A stretch of 64,000 bases of DNA from Pyxidicoccus parkwaysis (GTDB taxonomy: Bacteria > Myxococcota > Myxococcia > Myxococcales > Myxococcaceae), in contig NZ_CP071090.1 of assembly GCF_017301735.1 (NCBI RefSeq), forward strand, positions 8,732,001-8,796,000. Direction: 5' to 3'. Position 1 is the first letter of the stretch; every line of letters begins with the position of its first letter. This document shows, piece after piece, positions 17,872 to 28,081 of this stretch. The translations under genes and the position numbers were made by a program. Below the pieces are notes generated by a model. The model did not search any database, was not told where the DNA came from, and saw only the letters and a program-made list of their open reading frames with translations.

Positions 17872-20334
17872 CTACTTCTTGCCCTTCAATTGCGCCTCCA
17901 GCCGGGCAATCTTCGCCTTGTAGCCAGCCGCGTTCTCGAGCGCTGTCTCGGCCGCCATCAGCTTGCGCTTCAGGTTGGCCACGTCGGCCTTGAGGCTCTC
18001 GCGTTCCGACTCCCAGTCGGCCGGGGCCGCCGAGCCCGCCGCGCCCGCGAGCTTCTCCTCGAGCGCCTTCCGGGCCTCCTGCTCGGCCTTCAGCGAGGCC
18101 TCCACCTGCGCCAGCTTCGACTCCGCCGCCGCACGCGCCGCTCCGGCCTGCGTCGCCTTCGCCTCGGCTTCCGCGCGGGCAGCGCCGGCCTGCGTCGCCT
18201 TCGCCTCGGCTTCCGCGCGCGCCTGGCCCACCTGCGCCAGCTTCGCTTCGGCCTCCGCGCGGGCCGCGTCCGTCTTGCTGGCCGCCGCCGTCTGGGCCTT
18301 CGCCGCCTGGAGCGCGCCCTCCAGCATCTTCACCTGCTGCTGGAGACGCTCGGACTTGTCGGCCTCCGCGCGCGCCTCGGTCAGCTCCTCCTGGAGCTCC
18401 GCCAGCTTCGCCTCGGCGCCGCCCTGCCCCTCCGCCAGCGCGTCCACCCGCGCCTCGACTTCGGCCAGCTTCACCTGCGCGTCCTCGCGCTCGGCCTCCG
18501 CCGCCTCGCGCCGCACGCGCTCCAGCGACACTTCTTCCTGCGCCTGCGCCGCGGCGCTCTGGGCCTGCGACGCGGCGGCCTGCGCCTGCGCCAGCGCCCC
18601 TTGCAGCCTCGCCAGCTCCGCCTCGCGCTGCGCGGACGCCGTCTCCAGCATCGTCACCCGGGCAGAGAGCCCCACGCGCTCGGCGTCCTTGGTGGCGACC
18701 TTCATCTCCGTCGCGGCGAGCTGCTTCTTCAGCTCCTCGCGCTCGGCCTGCGCGGCCTCCACGGCGCCGGACAGCTCGGCCACCTTGGCCTCGGCCTGGT
18801 GCACCGCCTCGCCCAGGGCCGCCGCGTCGGACTCCATCCTGTCGCGCAGCGACACCTGCTCGACTTCCGCCACCTCCAGCGCGTCCTTCAGCGCGGCGAC
18901 CTCGCTCTCCGCCGCCTGCGCGCGCTCGCTGGCCTGGGACAGGCCCTCTTCCAGCGCCTGCGTCCGCTCCGCCGCCTTGGAGACCTCCGCCTCCAGCTTC
19001 GCGTTGAGCTTCGAAAGCTCCGCGGTGCGTCCTTCCAGCGCCTGGCGCAGCGCGGGCAATTCCGCGGCCTCGGCCGTGCGCGCGGTGAGCGCCGCCCGGA
19101 GGCCGACGATTTCCGCGTCCTTCAGCGCCAGCGCACGCTCCAGCTCCGTCACCTGCCCCTGCAGGCCGCGCAGCCCGTCCTCCACCACCGCGAGCTGCTT
19201 GCGCGCCTCGTCCCGCTCGGACTCCAGCGAGATTGCGCGCGCCTGCGCCTCCTCCAGCGAGCTCTTGGACCACTCGCTCTCGGACTCCTGCGCGCTCAGC
19301 GAGGACTGGGCCTCCGCGAGCGCCGCCTCCAGCTGCGCGGCGCGTAGCCCCAGCGACTCCTTCTCTGAGGTGGCGGCCTCCAACTCGCCCGTCAGCCGCT
19401 CCACGTCGGCGATGGCCTGCTGGTACTGCTCCTGCACCGCCTCCAGCGCGCCCTGCGCCTCCGACTTCTGCGCGGCCAGCTCCGCCACGCGGTCCTGCGC
19501 CAGCGACAGCGCCTCCTTGGCGCCCACCAGCTCCTCGGCCACCGCGCCGCGAGAGCCACGCTCCTCGGCCAGTTCCGCGGTGAGGCGAGGGACTTCCGAC
19601 TCCACCTCCGCCAGCGCCCGCGACAAGTCCTTCCGGTCCGCCTCCGCCCCGGCGAGCTCCGCCTCCAGCGCGGACACCTTCGCCTCGGCCTCGGCCGCAC
19701 GTGCCTCGGCCTTCGCCAGGGACTCCGACACCTGCGCCAGCTTCGCGGGCGCGTCCTTCACCGCCCCGTGCTGCGCCTTGGCCTCCGCGGCCTCCTTGCG
19801 GGCCAGCGTCAGCGACTGCTTCAGCCCGTTCACCTCGCCGTCGCGCTCGGCGTACAGCGTGCGCGCACGCGCCAGCGTCTCCGTCTTCTGACGGACGACG
19901 GCGCGGAAGTACTCCAGCTTGTCCTCCGGAGAGCCCCCCATGGGCATCCGGATTTCGGGCGGCTCGCCAAAGGGGTCATTGCCCGGCACCCGCACGGCGC
20001 GTGCCGCCGGAGCCGCACCTCCAGCGGGCGAGACAGGGGCCAGCCCCGCTGCGGGAGTGAGCGCCGGGCCCGGAACCGCCGGTTTGGAGGCAGCCGCCGG
20101 GGAGGCAGGCGCACCCGTGCCCGTCGGCGCGGTGGCCTGGGGGGAGGCCGTACGGCGGGGCGGCAGCGGTGGCGGAGCAGCGGGTGGTGGGGCCGAGGGC
20201 GGGGGCTTCGGCAGGGGCCTGGGGGCAGCAGCGACGGGGGCGGCGGCGGGGGCCGGTCCGGCGCTGGTGTCATCCAGGCCCAGGCTTTCGAGCATGTCCG
20301 CGAACGGATCCACCTCTTCCGGAGGTGACGGCAT
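17872..20334 (-). CDS. Long coiled-coil protein
   Basis: About 820 residues. The first 120 or so after MPSPPEEVDPFADMLESLGL are a Pro/Ala-rich disordered region. From there to the end (residues ~150-810) the sequence is an almost unbroken heptad pattern rich in Ala, Glu, Lys, Gln and Leu, a very long coiled coil. Near the C-terminus a 14-residue unit (ARAEAEAKATQAGA) recurs, encoded by exact or near-exact 42-bp repeats at 18143-18226. Myxobacteria use such proteins in motility and division scaffolds (AglZ, FrzS and PomX, for example), but no receiver or other named domain is visible. An in-frame GTG at 20358 is an alternative start. Confidence 0.8.
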   Translation of the reverse strand: MPSPPEEVDPFADMLESLGLDDTSAGPAPAAAPVAAAPRPLPKPPPSAPPPAAPPPLPPRRTASPQATAPTGTGAPASPAAASKPAVPGPALTPAAGLAPVSPAGGAAPAARAVRVPGNDPFGEPPEIRMPMGGSPEDKLEYFRAVVRQKTETLARARTLYAERDGEVNGLKQSLTLARKEAAEAKAQHGAVKDAPAKLAQVSESLAKAEARAAEAEAKVSALEAELAGAEADRKDLSRALAEVESEVPRLTAELAEERGSRGAVAEELVGAKEALSLAQDRVAELAAQKSEAQGALEAVQEQYQQAIADVERLTGELEAATSEKESLGLRAAQLEAALAEAQSSLSAQESESEWSKSSLEEAQARAISLESERDEARKQLAVVEDGLRGLQGQVTELERALALKDAEIVGLRAALTARTAEAAELPALRQALEGRTAELSKLNAKLEAEVSKAAERTQALEEGLSQASERAQAAESEVAALKDALEVAEVEQVSLRDRMESDAAALGEAVHQAEAKVAELSGAVEAAQAEREELKKQLAATEMKVATKDAERVGLSARVTMLETASAQREAELARLQGALAQAQAAASQAQSAAAQAQEEVSLERVRREAAEAEREDAQVKLAEVEARVDALAEGQGGAEAKLAELQEELTEARAEADKSERLQQQVKMLEGALQAAKAQTAAASKTDAARAEAEAKLAQVGQARAEAEAKATQAGAARAEAEAKATQAGAARAAAESKLAQVEASLKAEQEARKALEEKLAGAAGSAAPADWESERESLKADVANLKRKLMAAETALENAAGYKAKIARLEAQLKGKK
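18143..18226 (-). repeat. 42-bp tandem repeat inside the coiled-coil gene
   Basis: Two adjacent near-identical 42-bp units (18143-18184 and 18185-18226) encode a repeated ARAEAEAKATQAGA module. Diverged copies lie on either side. The unit is a multiple of 14 residues, that is two heptads, so gain or loss of copies would keep the coiled-coil phase. Confidence 0.75.
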
Positions 20335-20535
20335 GGGCGCACGCAGGTTAGCGCCCACCGGCGCTCACCACCATAGACGCGTTGGCCGAGAGGGCGCGCG
20401 AGCACCGTCCCGCCGGCCGGACGGCGGGCTCACAGTCTCCTCGACGCCAGGGGGGCCGGACGTTAGCCAGTAGGGGAAAACATCACACCTTGTCTTGCCG
20501 GCCCGGGGGGCCGGTGACAGCTTCGGACGTTCCTT

Positions 20536-23139
20536 ATGGCCATCCGCTACGCGCTACCCAACGGGCTCACCGTTGTCTTCGAGGAGCAGCACGCCGCCAA
20601 GGTCGCGGCCTTCCAGGTCTGGGTCAAGGCCGGCAGCGCCGACGAGCGACCGGACCAGGCCGGACTGGCGCACCTGCACGAGCACATGCTCTTCAAGGGC
20701 ACCGAGCGCCGGGGCCCCGGTGAAATCGCCCGCGACGTGGAGTCCCACGGCGGCGAAATCAACGCCTGGACGTCCTACGACCAGACCGTCTACCACATCG
20801 TCATCGCCAGCCAGTTCGCCCGGACGGGGCTGGACATCCTCGGCGACGCGGTCCGCCGGTCCTCCTTCGACGCGGGGGAGCTGTCCCGCGAAATCGAGGT
20901 GGTGTGCGAGGAAATCAAGCGCAGCCAGGACACGCCCTCGCGGCGGGCCTCCAGGGACCTCTTCTCCACCGCGTACCAGGTGCACCCCTACAAGCTGCCC
21001 GTCATCGGCACGGAGCAGAGCGTGCGCAGCTTCACGCGCGAGAAGGTGCTGGAGTTCTACCACCGGCACTACACGCCGAAGAACCTGGTGCTCTCCGTCT
21101 CCGGTGACTTGCGCGAGTCCGAATTGCGCGAGTGGGTGGAGGACATCTTCGGCGGGGACTGGGGCCGCCCGTATGAAGGCGGCGTGAAGCGCCCCACCGA
21201 GCCCGTGCCCACGGGCCGCCGCGTGCTCCTGCGCCCGGACGACGTGAAGGAGGCGTGGCTGCACCTGTCCTTCGGCATTCCGCAGGCGGACCACGCGGAC
21301 ACGCCCGCGCTGGACGTGCTGGCGATGATTGCCGGCCAGGGCGACGCGTCCCGGCTGGTGCGCGAGGTGAAGCGCCGCCACAACGTGGCCAACGACGTCC
21401 ACGCCTTCGCCTACACGCCGAGGGACCCGGGCCTCTTCTCCGCGTCGATGACGACGCAGCCGGGCCACGCCGCGCGAGCGATTGAAGAGACGGCGCGCGT
21501 GCTGGCCACGCTGCGCGTGACGCCGGTGTCCGCGGACGAGTTGGCCACGGCCAAGGCGCTGGTGGAGGCCGAGGCCGTGTACCAGCGCGAGACGGTGCAG
21601 GGCGTGGCGCGGAAGATGGGCTTCTACCAGTCCGGAATGGGCAGCCTGGAGGCGGAGGCGCGCTACTACGAGGCGGTGCGCGGGCTGACGCCGGAGCACC
21701 TGCGCTCGGCCGCGGAGCGCTACCTGCGCTTCGACCGCGCCGTGCTCACGGGCCTGTTGCCCAAGGGCGCCGAGCTCACCGAGGCGCAGGTGCACGAGGT
21801 GCTGGACCGCGTGGACCGCGAGCCCGCTGCCCCTCCGCCCGAGCGCAAGTCGCGCAAGGTGGTGGCCGGCGAGCCGTCCATGCGCATCTCCCGCGCGGCG
21901 GGCTCCGGCCCCAGCGACATCATCACGGAGAAGCTGCCCTCGGGCGCGACGCTGGTGGTGCGCGTGGAGCCCGCGGTGCCGCTGTTCGCCATGCGCGCCG
22001 CCTTCGCCGGCGGCCTGCGCTACGAGACGCCGGCCGACAACGGCATCACCACCCTGCTCGCCCGCACCCTCACGCGCGGCACGCCGACGCACGACGCGGA
22101 GGACATCTCCCAGCTCATCGACGCGTACGCCGGAAGCCTCGGCGGCCAGGGCGGGCGCAACTCGGTGAGCCTGCGCGGCGAGTTCCTCTCGCGTCACTTC
22201 GAGCCGGCCTTCCGCCTCTTCGCGGACTGCCTCCTCAACCCGTCCTTCCCCGAGGCGGAGTTCGCCCGCGAGCGCACGCTGCTGCTCCAGGACATCCTCA
22301 CCCGCGAGGACAAGCCGTCCAGCGTGGCCTTCGACCTCTTCGGCAAGACGCTGTACCGCACCCACCCGTACCGCCTCGCGTCGCAGGGCGAGCAGGCCTC
22401 GGTGGAGGCGCTGACGCCGGAGAAGCTGCGCGCGTGGCACGCGGCGCACATGGACCCGTCACAGCTCACGCTCAGCGTGGTGGGCGACGTGAAGGTGGAC
22501 GAGGTGCTCGCCCTCGCGCGCGAGTACTTCGGGAAGTCGCGCGGCAAGGCGGCCCCGCCGCCGAAGGTCGCCGTGGAGCCGCCTCCGGACGCGCCCCGCC
22601 AGGAGAAGAAGGTCCTGGCCCGCGCCCAGTCGCACATCGTCCTCGGCTTCCCGGGCGCTCGCGTGGAGGAGCCGTGGCGCCATGCGCTGGAGGTGCTGTC
22701 CACGGTGCTGTCCGGCCAGGGCGGGCGCCTCTTCGTGGAACTGCGCGACAAGCGCTCCATGGCCTACAGCGTGAGCTCGTTCGCGATTGAGGGCGTGGAC
22801 CCGGGCTACTTCGCCGTCTACATGGGCACCAGCCCCGAGAAGGTGGACGCGGCGCTGGCCGGCATCCGCACGGAGTTGGAGCGCGTGCGCGACGAGCCCA
22901 TCCCCGAGGAGGAACTGGCCCGCGCGAAGCAGCACCTCATCGGCACGCACGAGATTGGCCTGCAGCGCAACGGCGCCCGCGCGGGGCTCCTGGCCATGGA
23001 CACGTGCTACGGCCTGGGCCTGGACAACTTCCTCCACTACGCGGACCACGTGGCCGCGGTGACGTCGAAGGAAGTGCAGGAGGTGGCGCGCCGGGTCATC
23101 GACTTCAACCGCAGCGCGCTCGCCATCGTCGGCCCGTAG
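20536..23139 (+). CDS. M16-family zinc metallopeptidase (two fused halves)
   Basis: An 867-residue protein made of two tandem M16 units, as in PqqL-like and other bacterial M16 proteins. The first half has the inverted zinc motif HXXEH at H46-L-H-E49-H50 (LAHLHEHMLFKGT), with the third ligand probably E126 in VVCEEIKRSQ and the family's GGEINAWTSYDQTVYH. The second half (from about residue 460) repeats the fold (GGLRYETPADNGITTLLARTL) but lacks HXXEH, as expected for the inactive partner. No signal peptide is evident, so it is probably cytoplasmic or exported without cleavage. It is convergent with pilY1, with 14 nt between the stops. Confidence 0.92.
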   Translation: MAIRYALPNGLTVVFEEQHAAKVAAFQVWVKAGSADERPDQAGLAHLHEHMLFKGTERRGPGEIARDVESHGGEINAWTSYDQTVYHIVIASQFARTGLDILGDAVRRSSFDAGELSREIEVVCEEIKRSQDTPSRRASRDLFSTAYQVHPYKLPVIGTEQSVRSFTREKVLEFYHRHYTPKNLVLSVSGDLRESELREWVEDIFGGDWGRPYEGGVKRPTEPVPTGRRVLLRPDDVKEAWLHLSFGIPQADHADTPALDVLAMIAGQGDASRLVREVKRRHNVANDVHAFAYTPRDPGLFSASMTTQPGHAARAIEETARVLATLRVTPVSADELATAKALVEAEAVYQRETVQGVARKMGFYQSGMGSLEAEARYYEAVRGLTPEHLRSAAERYLRFDRAVLTGLLPKGAELTEAQVHEVLDRVDREPAAPPPERKSRKVVAGEPSMRISRAAGSGPSDIITEKLPSGATLVVRVEPAVPLFAMRAAFAGGLRYETPADNGITTLLARTLTRGTPTHDAEDISQLIDAYAGSLGGQGGRNSVSLRGEFLSRHFEPAFRLFADCLLNPSFPEAEFARERTLLLQDILTREDKPSSVAFDLFGKTLYRTHPYRLASQGEQASVEALTPEKLRAWHAAHMDPSQLTLSVVGDVKVDEVLALAREYFGKSRGKAAPPPKVAVEPPPDAPRQEKKVLARAQSHIVLGFPGARVEEPWRHALEVLSTVLSGQGGRLFVELRDKRSMAYSVSSFAIEGVDPGYFAVYMGTSPEKVDAALAGIRTELERVRDEPIPEEELARAKQHLIGTHEIGLQRNGARAGLLAMDTCYGLGLDNFLHYADHVAAVTSKEVQEVARRVIDFNRSALAIVGP

Positions 23140-23153
23140 TCAGGCGCCGGAGT

Positions 23154-26100
23154 CTATTTGCAGGCCCGCGCGTCCACGTGGCGGCAGACGTGGACGCTGC
23201 TCGGCACCTCCACCCAGGAGATGTCCGCGGCGGGGTTGTCGTTCTGCCGCAGCGTCTCCTGCGTCGGTGACTTGCCCACGCCCATGTCCAGCGTGGTGTA
23301 GCGGATGGCGCCCGTGCGCGAGAGCGTAATCACGCTGGCGGGCTCGGCCGGCGGGGACAGCACGTCACGCGTCTTGAAGGGCATGTAGCCCACCAGCTTC
23401 CCGTCGTCGTCGAAGAGCTTGAAGCCCTCGGCCTGGTCCGGCCAGCCGGTGACGATGTCCATCTGCCACGAGCGGGCCAGGTCTCCCGCGCCCGCCACGC
23501 GGCACTCACCGGGCATTGCCACCGGCGGCGCGAAGGACGGCCAGGTGACGATGCCGCCGAGGATGCTGGAGCCCGCGGCCGTCTTCTCGTCCAGCCCGCC
23601 GTAGCGCAGGAACCAGCCAGCACCCGTAGTGGACGCGCGCGGCCGCAGGGCCAGCGCCTCCGGGGTGATGTAGCTCTGCATCTCTCCGCCCGGCATCTGG
23701 CGTGTGCGCAGGGCCCCCGCTGGGAGGGTGACGTCGCGCAGGCCGCAGCTCTGGCCGGAGGGACACGCATCATCCGTGTCCGTCCAGCGCCGCGCGTCCA
23801 GGGCCTTCGCGGAGACCGCGTCCGAGAAGATGCGCGAGCCGCCGTAGTTGTAGAAGCCCACGTAGGTGTTGCGAGGCACCAGGCCCTTGTCGTCAGGGCT
23901 CAGCTGCAGCTTGCCCTTGCCCCCCGAGGCGAGCCGCTGCGTCTCGCACCGCCACAGCCCGCCCTCCAGCGAGCACTCGCTGCGCGAGCCCGAGGGCACG
24001 TCGCCGCTGGGAGGGAACTGGTATTGCCCGCTGCCCAGCGCACCGGAGCCGCAGTCGATGGACAGGCGCGTCAGCTCCAGCTTGCCCGGCGCGCAGACAT
24101 TCACGGGCGTGCCCGAGGTCAGGTCCTGGTTCCGCGTGAGCACGCCGCCGGAGTATTCGAGCACGCTGGTCCGCGACACGCCGTCCACCACTCCGGACAG
24201 GGAGAGGGCCACGTCACACTTCATCCGCACGCAGGCCAGGAGGTTGTCGGGGCCGCACGCGTCGCCTTCCGTGTCGCGCAGGTGCTGCCTGTCACCCGAG
24301 CCCAGGTACGTGCGCAGCCAGCCCGTCTCCGGCTGGAGCGTGTTGGAGGCGATGTTGAAGAAGGGCGTCTTCTGGTGGGCCGGCTGGCCGCGCGCGAGCT
24401 CGAACGTCCGCGCGCCGAACCAGTTGCTCACCATGCCCGAGGTGTCATCACCGGGCGCGTGCAGACGGAGGGTCCACACCTGTCCGCCCAGGTCGCCCAC
24501 CACCACCGTGTCGAAGAAGCCGTCCTGGTCCGTCTTGATGTCCAGCGCCTTCCCCACGTCCACCAGCGCGGGCGCGGCGGCCACCGGCATCATCGCGTCC
24601 GAGCCGAACGTCCACAGCTTCTGTCCCGTCCACGCGTCCAGCACGTAGAGGCCACGCCCGCGCGTGAGGTCCGCGCTGTAGCCACCGTTGAGGAAGACGG
24701 CCCAGCGCTCCTCCCAGCCGCGCGACTCGCGAGGGCTCTGCAAGCGCACCGGACCGATGGGCGGCGGCTTGGGAGCGAAGTTCATCCACGCCTGGCCCAT
24801 GCGCGTCGACTCCGGGTCGCACGCCTGGGGGAACATCCAGCGGAACGGCCCCGCCGCGCCCGCCGCGTTGCGCAGCATTCCGTATGGGTTCGTGACGTCG
24901 AGCGCGCTGTAGCGCTGTCCGCCGTCGCGCTCGGTGATGACGGCCAGGGTGCGGAACTCCTCCGGCTGCTTCACGCCGTCACCGCGATTCTTGCCCTCGG
25001 ACGCGTCCACCTGGTTGTCGTCGAGCCCGTCCACCCAGACGTCGCGCACCATGGCCGTGCCGTCCACGAGGTACTCGTGGCCGCGGACGAGCAGCCCCAG
25101 CTTGGGCAGCAGGTCCGGAGGGATGAAGGCCCACAGTTCCTGGCCGGTGCCCAAATCGTAGAGGTCATCCAGCGCGCTGCCGCGCCCATTCGGGTCGCGA
25201 ACAGCTCCCGCGTGGACCGCGTGCAGCATGCCGCCGTTGGAGCCCACCAGCAGGAAGCGGTCCCTGCGGCCCTGCTCCTGGAGGTACTGGCCATAGGCGC
25301 CATAGTTGCCCTCGGCCAGACGCAGCGGTGGCTGCATGGGCGTGGCGCGATAGCACGGCTTCGCGGAGTTGTTGGCGCACACCGGCTCGGACGAGGGCGG
25401 CGTGCCCTCCTGCGCGTAGTCCGCGTAGAGCGTGCGCAGGCACTGGGGCGCGAGGCCCAAATCACACAGGAAGGGCTCCGCGGGCGGCTCCACCAGGATG
25501 GGCGACGAGTGGAAGATGTCCCCCAGCTTGCACGAGCGGCTGCTGTCTCCGACGCATGGCCGGTCCTCGCTGCGGTCTCCGTCTCCGTCGGTGTCGAAGA
25601 CGTCCTGTCCCCGGACGAAGCCGATGACGGCACGGGCGCACTCCAGCTCCTCGGCCGCGCCGCCATTCCACACCTTGTCCAGCCGGGTGAAGACCTCCGC
25701 GCAGAAGGAGTCACCACCGGCCAGCAGCAGCGGGCGCAATTCGTCCGCGTGCTGCAGGTCGAAGGGCACGGGCGGGTTGTCCGCCTGGTCATAGCGTCCG
25801 TTGCCGTCGCGGTCCTTCATGGTGAAGACGCAGCGACCGCCACCCTCGCGGATGGGGGCGCTGGGATTGCCGAGCTGCTCGCACGGCGCGGAGGCGCTGC
25901 GGTGGCTCAGCGTCTCGTTCAGGTCCCAGAAGGGCACCGCCGGGTCTCCACCTTCGAGGCGCCCCTCCGCGTTGCGGCGCGCGGTGGCGGCCTTCACCCA
26001 TTCACCGGCGATGTTCTCCTCCACGATGTTGTCGCGCGTGAAGGCCGCGGGCTGAGGCACCTTGCCGGGCCCCTGCGTGAAGCCCGAGGGCCGGTCCAGA

Positions 26101-28049
26101 TAGAACGAGTCGTCGCAGTCTCCGTCGCCATTCAAGTCGAGCGGGTCTCCCTGCTGGGTGCGCGCGCGGGCCGCGTCGCAGCCCTGGGCGAACTCGCCGT
26201 AGAAATAGAAGCGGTAGAGGTGGCCCTCGTAGGGATTGCCCTTGCGTGGAATGAAGCGCGGCACGTACGCGGAGGTCTGCGCGCTGCCGGCCTGCACGCT
26301 GGCGACGCTGGCCGATGAGAACGAGGTGGCCGTCTCGCGCAGGTCTCCAATCGCTGTCATGAGCGCGTCGCGGAGCTGCCCCGGCTCGTCCGCGCGGTAG
26401 AAGTGGCCCCCGCCCGCGCGGGCCATGCTGCGGAGCATGGCGCTGTTGTCACCGTAGCCAATCGTGTACGTGCGCACGGACTGCACGCCGACCAGGTCCC
26501 CGCGCAGGTCCGTGTTGGCGAGGAAGAAGGCGACGTCGTCCATGTAGTTGCGGTTGTACGTGTCACCGCCCTTGGGGCCGCTGTTGTCGTCATCCAGGCC
26601 GTCACCGTCGTTATCGACGAAGTAGTCGCAGTCCTCCTTCGTCACGCCGTACCGGTCGCAGTAGTTCACTCCACCGGGGTTCCCATCCACGCCGGGGTTG
26701 AACGTCAGCGGCGTGCCGTCCGGGTGCTTCGCGCCCGCGGCCACCAGCAGCTTCAGCATCTTGTAGACGGGCACGGTGTTGTCATTGTCCGGGCGCCCGT
26801 CGGACAGGACGATGACGGCGTTGGACTGGCACGCGGCGCACACGGACTTCTGGTCGCCGGGGCCCTCCAACGGCAGCGGATCCACGTAGTCGCCGCCCAG
26901 GTGGGTGAAGTCGTAGGTCTTCTGCGCCCAGCTCTTGCCGCGCCCGTCCGCATCGTCGCGGGTGCCGTCCGGCCCACCGGGATAGCCCGCCGTCGCGCCA
27001 ATGGGGTTGGTGAACCAGTTCGCCCAGATGTTGTCCTGCCGCTGCGAGGAGAAGTACGCCCCGAGGCTGTAGAGGGACTCGCCGATGGAGCGCTCGCTGT
27101 TGGTGAACTCCACCGCGTTGACGGCGCTCATCGCCTCGGAGCGACGCAGGTCATCCTCGGAGAAGGTGGGCCACGACTTGTCGCACGACGGGCGCAGGGG
27201 CCGCAGGAGCCACGCGGGGTCGAAGAGGTCGTCGCTGTGGCTGAAGGTCGCCACGCCCATGCGCAGCTCGGGCACGGCGCTGATGACGTCCTTCAGCACC
27301 TTGCGCGCGATGACGAACTTGGGCGGACGCACGTTCAGCACGCGGCCACTGAGCACCCAGCGGTAGCGGTTGCTGTTGTCCTTGTCGCCGCGGTACCAGC
27401 CCACGGTGCGCAGGCATGCCGCACACGCCGCGCGCTTCGCCGCGTCACCCGGCCAGCGCGCGCAGGCATCCTCGGGCGTGGCACTGCCCTGGGTGCCACG
27501 GAAGTCGCGCAGCACGGTGTACCGCGTCAACTCGTCGCCCTCGTTGTCTCCATTGCCCAGCTTCTGCAGCGGCAGCCGCGTGGCATAGGACAGGTAGTAG
27601 CGGTCCGGGTCGAAGAAGCCGCGCCCGCTGCCCAGCGTCGAGTCCGGGTCGAAGATGCGCGAGCCGTTGAGGCGTGCCTCCGGGGACTGGAGGTCGAACC
27701 ACGCCATGCGCGTGCGCAGACCCGGGTCGTCACAGCCGGTGACGGCAGGGTTTCCGTCCGGCTCCGGCAGCGGCGTGTGGAAGTCCTGCATGGAGGCGTT
27801 GTTGCCGAGCAGGAAGATGGCGGCGGGCGGACGCGTGCGCGCCTCGAAGAAGTCCTTGTCCGCGCCGGACGGCGTCTGGAGCATCGCATCGCCCATGGCC
27901 ACGGGGCCCGTGCAGCACGCGGCGCGCGGCGGCGGAGTGACGGCCCCGGAGATGGCGAGCCCGGCGGTGAGGAGGACGGCGGCCATGGTGCCCACCAGGG
28001 CGACACGGCGGCGCGGAGCATGACGGAGGAACGTGGGGAACAGGCGCAT
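23154..28049 (-). CDS. pilY1: PilY1-like type IV pilus tip/biogenesis protein
   Basis: A 1631-residue exported protein with an N-terminal signal anchor (VALVGTMAAVLLTAGLAISG). The N-terminal half is von Willebrand A-like: AIFLLGNNASMQDF sits where a MIDAS motif would be and VIVLSDGRPDNDN marks the second half of the fold. The C-terminal half is the PilC/PilY1 beta-propeller (ILVEPPAEP, FLLVGSNGGMLHAVHAG, ELWAFIPPDLLP, LKTRDVL-type end). Several Asp-rich loops resemble calcium sites (DNDGDGLDDD, DTDGDGDRSED, DRDGNGRYD). PilY1 primes pilus assembly and acts as tip adhesin. AGGAG lies 7 nt before the ATG. The canonical MIDAS Asp is missing (GNNASM where DxSxS is expected). Confidence 0.93.
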   Translation of the reverse strand: MRLFPTFLRHAPRRRVALVGTMAAVLLTAGLAISGAVTPPPRAACCTGPVAMGDAMLQTPSGADKDFFEARTRPPAAIFLLGNNASMQDFHTPLPEPDGNPAVTGCDDPGLRTRMAWFDLQSPEARLNGSRIFDPDSTLGSGRGFFDPDRYYLSYATRLPLQKLGNGDNEGDELTRYTVLRDFRGTQGSATPEDACARWPGDAAKRAACAACLRTVGWYRGDKDNSNRYRWVLSGRVLNVRPPKFVIARKVLKDVISAVPELRMGVATFSHSDDLFDPAWLLRPLRPSCDKSWPTFSEDDLRRSEAMSAVNAVEFTNSERSIGESLYSLGAYFSSQRQDNIWANWFTNPIGATAGYPGGPDGTRDDADGRGKSWAQKTYDFTHLGGDYVDPLPLEGPGDQKSVCAACQSNAVIVLSDGRPDNDNTVPVYKMLKLLVAAGAKHPDGTPLTFNPGVDGNPGGVNYCDRYGVTKEDCDYFVDNDGDGLDDDNSGPKGGDTYNRNYMDDVAFFLANTDLRGDLVGVQSVRTYTIGYGDNSAMLRSMARAGGGHFYRADEPGQLRDALMTAIGDLRETATSFSSASVASVQAGSAQTSAYVPRFIPRKGNPYEGHLYRFYFYGEFAQGCDAARARTQQGDPLDLNGDGDCDDSFYLDRPSGFTQGPGKVPQPAAFTRDNIVEENIAGEWVKAATARRNAEGRLEGGDPAVPFWDLNETLSHRSASAPCEQLGNPSAPIREGGGRCVFTMKDRDGNGRYDQADNPPVPFDLQHADELRPLLLAGGDSFCAEVFTRLDKVWNGGAAEELECARAVIGFVRGQDVFDTDGDGDRSEDRPCVGDSSRSCKLGDIFHSSPILVEPPAEPFLCDLGLAPQCLRTLYADYAQEGTPPSSEPVCANNSAKPCYRATPMQPPLRLAEGNYGAYGQYLQEQGRRDRFLLVGSNGGMLHAVHAGAVRDPNGRGSALDDLYDLGTGQELWAFIPPDLLPKLGLLVRGHEYLVDGTAMVRDVWVDGLDDNQVDASEGKNRGDGVKQPEEFRTLAVITERDGGQRYSALDVTNPYGMLRNAAGAAGPFRWMFPQACDPESTRMGQAWMNFAPKPPPIGPVRLQSPRESRGWEERWAVFLNGGYSADLTRGRGLYVLDAWTGQKLWTFGSDAMMPVAAAPALVDVGKALDIKTDQDGFFDTVVVGDLGGQVWTLRLHAPGDDTSGMVSNWFGARTFELARGQPAHQKTPFFNIASNTLQPETGWLRTYLGSGDRQHLRDTEGDACGPDNLLACVRMKCDVALSLSGVVDGVSRTSVLEYSGGVLTRNQDLTSGTPVNVCAPGKLELTRLSIDCGSGALGSGQYQFPPSGDVPSGSRSECSLEGGLWRCETQRLASGGKGKLQLSPDDKGLVPRNTYVGFYNYGGSRIFSDAVSAKALDARRWTDTDDACPSGQSCGLRDVTLPAGALRTRQMPGGEMQSYITPEALALRPRASTTGAGWFLRYGGLDEKTAAGSSILGGIVTWPSFAPPVAMPGECRVAGAGDLARSWQMDIVTGWPDQAEGFKLFDDDGKLVGYMPFKTRDVLSPPAEPASVITLSRTGAIRYTTLDMGVGKSPTQETLRQNDNPAADISWVEVPSSVHVCRHVDARACK

Positions 28050-28081
28050 GGGGAGGCTCCTGCGTGGAAAGGGATTGGGGG

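Noticed and set aside
17827..19347. Plus-strand open frame opposite the coiled-coil gene
   Set aside because: The Leu/Arg repeats mirror the Ala/Glu heptads on the other strand; no ribosome-binding site and no family resemblance.
20409..20428. Perfect 7-bp hairpin CCCGCCG/CGGCGGG upstream of the M16 peptidase
   Set aside because: No T-run follows, and such short GC hairpins are common by chance here; a second one (CCGGCC/GGCCGG near 20500) has the same problem.
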